Shown here: positions 61,800 through 64,000 of the stretch, in pieces
How positions within the stretch are numbered: position 1 is the stretch's first letter
Layout of the letters: every line of letters starts with the position of its first letter
From: Syntrophobacter sp963666995
GTDB taxonomy: Bacteria > Desulfobacterota > Syntrophobacteria > Syntrophobacterales > Syntrophobacteraceae
Assembly (NCBI GenBank): GCA_963666995.1
Contig: OY762941.1
Span: 1,054,001-1,118,000 of the forward strand
Direction of reading: 5' to 3'
DNA length: 64,000 bases
Translations under genes and position numbers: made by a program
The notes under the pieces: generated by a model
What the model was told of the DNA's origin: nothing
What the model saw: only the letters and a program-made list of their open reading frames with translations
Database searches by the model: none

Positions 61800-63410
61800 A
61801 TGATAACCGCCGGGTTCGACGGAAAGCGAAATACGATGGGCCGCCCCGCACTTCACCCCGGGAGGACAGCCCTGTTTTGCCTCGTCTGCCTGCTCTGCCT
61901 TTCCCCGGCCGGCCGGGCGTCGAGTGGGGCAGGACCGGACTTTTACCAGGAAACCGTCCTGGAATTCGGCGCCCAAACAGCGCCCACTAAAGCGATCCGG
62001 CTCGCCGCGGCAAAAAACGAGCACCTCCCGGTAAACTTCACCCTGCGGGGGATGTCCGTTTTCCCCATAACGGCCAAAACAGTCCCCAAGGGCGGAGCAC
62101 CTGAGATTCCCGTGCAGTTTTGGCAGCTCCGGCCGGTACCCCGGAATCTTCCACAGGAATTCTTCCCGGACGGCCTGGTCCCACTTGCATCCGACCTGGC
62201 AATACAGGCAGACCCCTTCCGGCTGACGGCGGTGGTGAGTATTCCCTCCTCAATTGCCCCGGGGACCTATGACTATGAAATCGTCGTCGAGAGCGGCACT
62301 CAATCCGTGCGACAACCTCTTACGATCAGGATTTGGTCCTTTGGCCTCGAAAACGACCTGCCCATTACCATTCTGGCCGCCTTCCGGCCGAATGAGGAAT
62401 TGTTTCGGCCGTACGGAGTGAGTTCGCCCGAAAGTTGCGAAAGCGTCCTGAAGGCTTACCTGCAGTCGCTGCGCGCCTACAAAGTCAACGCCGTCGCCGG
62501 GTTTTATCCTCTCCCGGTTGAGCAGGTGGTGCAGGGCCGGCCCCTGACGGCTTTCCCGCAGTTCCTCCAGATGCTGGACTTCGTCGTGAACGACCTGGGC
62601 TACCGGTATTTTCGACTGCCCCGCCTTCTGGATAAGCGTGAACCCGATCAGTTCGCCTCTTTCCGGCAGCGGGCCGGCGCGTACTATCCGCCCATGGTGA
62701 GTTATTTACAGGCCAGAGGCTGGCTGGACAAGGCCATTATCAAGGAGTGGGACGAACCCAGGGCGCACCAGGGCCGGCAGGTGCTGCAACTGTACCGGGA
62801 CGTCAAGGCCATAGCCCCGGGGGTGCGCACGGAGTCGGCGGGCGGCTGGCCGGCCCCGGAGATGGCAGGCGCGATCGATATCTGGGCCTATTCGGCAAGC
62901 ACATTCGATCCGAACATCCTTTCCCAGCTCAAGGACAAGGGGATGGAGGTCTGGCTGTATTACAATCGCCTGCACGGCATCGACCGGCCCCCAGCGCAGC
63001 AGCGGGCAGTTGGCTGGTATGTATATCGCTACGGCTTCAGCGGCTATCTGCTCTGGGGAGTGAATGCCTGGGGAGATAATCCCTGGACCAGCGTTCCCGG
63101 GCGCGGCAATTTCTACCGGCGCGGGGCATTCTTTTACCCCGACCCCCGGACCGGCATGCCTTTGCCCACCTACCGGCTGGAAGCGATGCGGCGGGGATGG
63201 GAAGATTACCAGTACCTCACGCTTCTTACCGAGGCGGCGGGCCGGGGCTTGGTGAACGCCGAGGCATACGGCCGCATCCGTGACCAGGTGGCAAAGGTTA
63301 CCGGAGTCGTTACGAATACCAACCCGGACATTACCTGGCAGCAGCTCGAGGATTTGAGACTGCAGATGGGGGAACTGCTGAATCTCGCCGCCGGGGGACG
63401 AGGCGAATGA
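61800..63410 (+). CDS. Secreted DUF4091 domain protein (glycoside-hydrolase-like)
   Basis: 536 residues with a signal peptide (ALFCLVCLLCLSPAGRAS). The N-terminal beta-sandwich region (about 45-180) precedes a TIM-barrel-like part and the C-terminal DUF4091 block: IIKEWDEPRAHQGRQVLQLY, YRYGFSGYLLWGVNAWGDNP, and PTYRLEAMRRGWEDYQYLTL. DUF4091 proteins are assumed to act on glycans outside the cell. GGAGG lies ten bases before the ATG at 61800; an ATG at 61836 would give a more standard signal peptide. Confidence 0.85.
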   Translation: MITAGFDGKRNTMGRPALHPGRTALFCLVCLLCLSPAGRASSGAGPDFYQETVLEFGAQTAPTKAIRLAAAKNEHLPVNFTLRGMSVFPITAKTVPKGGAPEIPVQFWQLRPVPRNLPQEFFPDGLVPLASDLAIQADPFRLTAVVSIPSSIAPGTYDYEIVVESGTQSVRQPLTIRIWSFGLENDLPITILAAFRPNEELFRPYGVSSPESCESVLKAYLQSLRAYKVNAVAGFYPLPVEQVVQGRPLTAFPQFLQMLDFVVNDLGYRYFRLPRLLDKREPDQFASFRQRAGAYYPPMVSYLQARGWLDKAIIKEWDEPRAHQGRQVLQLYRDVKAIAPGVRTESAGGWPAPEMAGAIDIWAYSASTFDPNILSQLKDKGMEVWLYYNRLHGIDRPPAQQRAVGWYVYRYGFSGYLLWGVNAWGDNPWTSVPGRGNFYRRGAFFYPDPRTGMPLPTYRLEAMRRGWEDYQYLTLLTEAAGRGLVNAEAYGRIRDQVAKVTGVVTNTNPDITWQQLEDLRLQMGELLNLAAGGRGE

Positions 63411-63539
63411 CACGGCGGGTTGCGATCGATTTCCCGTCATTTCCGCCACACCCTGCCTTGGCGCTGCACAAATCCACACAGTGCAGCGGAAGTGTGGGGC
63501 GTGCAGTTCCCCACTCTCATGGGAATATCGTCTGCCCAC

Positions 63540-63661
63540 GGGTGGCCCGGATACTCGTTATCCGGGGGGCGGAGCCCCAAGAGGAGCAGGAAGGACTATG
63601 CTGTTCGCTCACAAACCTCTTGCGCTTCGCGCACGGACAACGAGAGATGTCCGTGCCACCC
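63540..63661. mobile_element. Short inverted-repeat element, family 2, copy B
   Basis: 122 bases bounded by GGGTGGCCCGGATACTCG and GGACATCTCTCG-type diverged inverted repeats ending in GCCACCC. It shares CGAAGCGC and the arm sequence with the element at 52567-52696 but is inverted relative to it. It lies 130 bases after the DUF4091 stop. Confidence 0.7.
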
Positions 63662-63737
63662 ATCGGTAGGATTATGTCATTGAATTTATGAAATGGACCA
63701 CGAAGGTGAGTTATCCTTTTAAATTAACTAACTTTCT

Positions 63738-63762
63738 CGTTCCCACGCTCCGCGTGGGAACG
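63738..63762. repeat. Palindromic repeat CGTTCCCACG-CTCCG-CGTGGGAACG
   Basis: A perfect ten-base hairpin of a type scattered through many bacterial genomes. No T run follows. The remaining sequence to 64000 shows no convincing gene. Confidence 0.65.
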
Positions 63763-64000
63763 CGGATGAAATCGCCGTAAATTCGCCCAACCCAACGCCC
63801 CGCAATATACGACCCGCTCAGCACCCACCCGGCTTTATGTGACCGTCTCGCCTCCGCGCCGGATTCCAATACAAAATGAAGCTCGGAAGGTCGAGACCGT
63901 TCGTCAAATCCCTGTTGCGCCGAGGATGAGGCGCGGCCCAAGTGCCGGAGACAGTCGAAGGCGACAAATTATCCGGGAATCAAAGGCTTGATGGGAATCG

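Noticed and set aside
1..64000. CRISPR arrays, tRNA and rRNA genes
   Set aside because: No regularly spaced repeats and no cloverleaf or rRNA-like stretch could be recognised on either strand.

Overview
The window is chromosomal DNA from a GC-rich anaerobic bacterium. The best guess is a deltaproteobacterial (Desulfobacterota-like) or similar uncultured lineage. The reasons are the ferredoxin-linked 2-oxoacid oxidoreductase, the sigma-54 regulator with several -24/-12 promoters, the type I restriction genes and the OmpA and MHS-type transporters, combined with a large block of genes otherwise typical of methanogenic archaea. No rRNA, tRNA or CRISPR array was seen.

Layout. 1-3.1 kb: type I restriction-modification (hsdS running off the left edge, hsdM). 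3.8-4.9 kb: a Panacea-domain antitoxin candidate with a 4-bp-overlapping partner, a possible new toxin-antitoxin pair. 5.1-7.2 kb: an OmpA-family protein and a beta-propeller lipoprotein. 7.4-16.9 kb: a duplicated, partly decayed region with two copies of a histidine kinase/receiver pair (one copy lost the kinase, the other lost the receiver) and two copies of a DUF447/COG1665 segment. Between them lie a receiver-kinase hybrid, a GvpN-type AAA ATPase with a zinc ribbon, and a cobalamin-binding sensor protein with CarH-like motifs. A short inverted-repeat element has inserted here, and the decayed paralogue preserves the empty site.

17.3-41 kb: a large tetrahydromethanopterin (H4MPT)/methanofuran C1 island. 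It encodes methanofuran biosynthesis (mfnB, mfnD, mfnE, mfnF), pterin biosynthesis (a FolK-MptA fusion, mptG, a RimK/MptN-like ligase, a DHPS-like protein, DmrB/AfpA-like flavoprotein) and the pathway enzymes (mtdB, mch, formyltransferase fhcD, fhcA, fhcC). It also encodes an FwdB-type subunit with its iron-sulfur cysteines and active-site cysteine intact, plus a separate FwdD domain protein. That points to a working Mo/W formylmethanofuran dehydrogenase rather than the inactive hydrolase version of aerobic methylotrophs. Further archaeal-type genes follow: an iron-sulfur flavoprotein, DUF2180, an aquaporin and DUF2193.

41.5-58.7 kb: a methyltransferase, then a catabolic locus. It holds an enolase-superfamily dehydratase, an OFOR (alpha and fused beta-gamma), an Old Yellow Enzyme/dienoyl-CoA reductase, MmgE/PrpD, a sigma-54 activator, a CitMHS transporter, a CaiB/BaiF CoA-transferase and an MHS transporter. 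Four good -24/-12 promoters (all GG-N10-GC) lie upstream of four of these transcription units, and a shared CTGT-N11-ACAG palindrome lies at two places. Together they form a candidate sigma-54 regulon for an unknown organic acid. 59-64 kb: a SLOG-like protein, a truncated dienelactone hydrolase, a patatin-like lipase and a DUF4091 secreted protein, with two kinds of short repeat.
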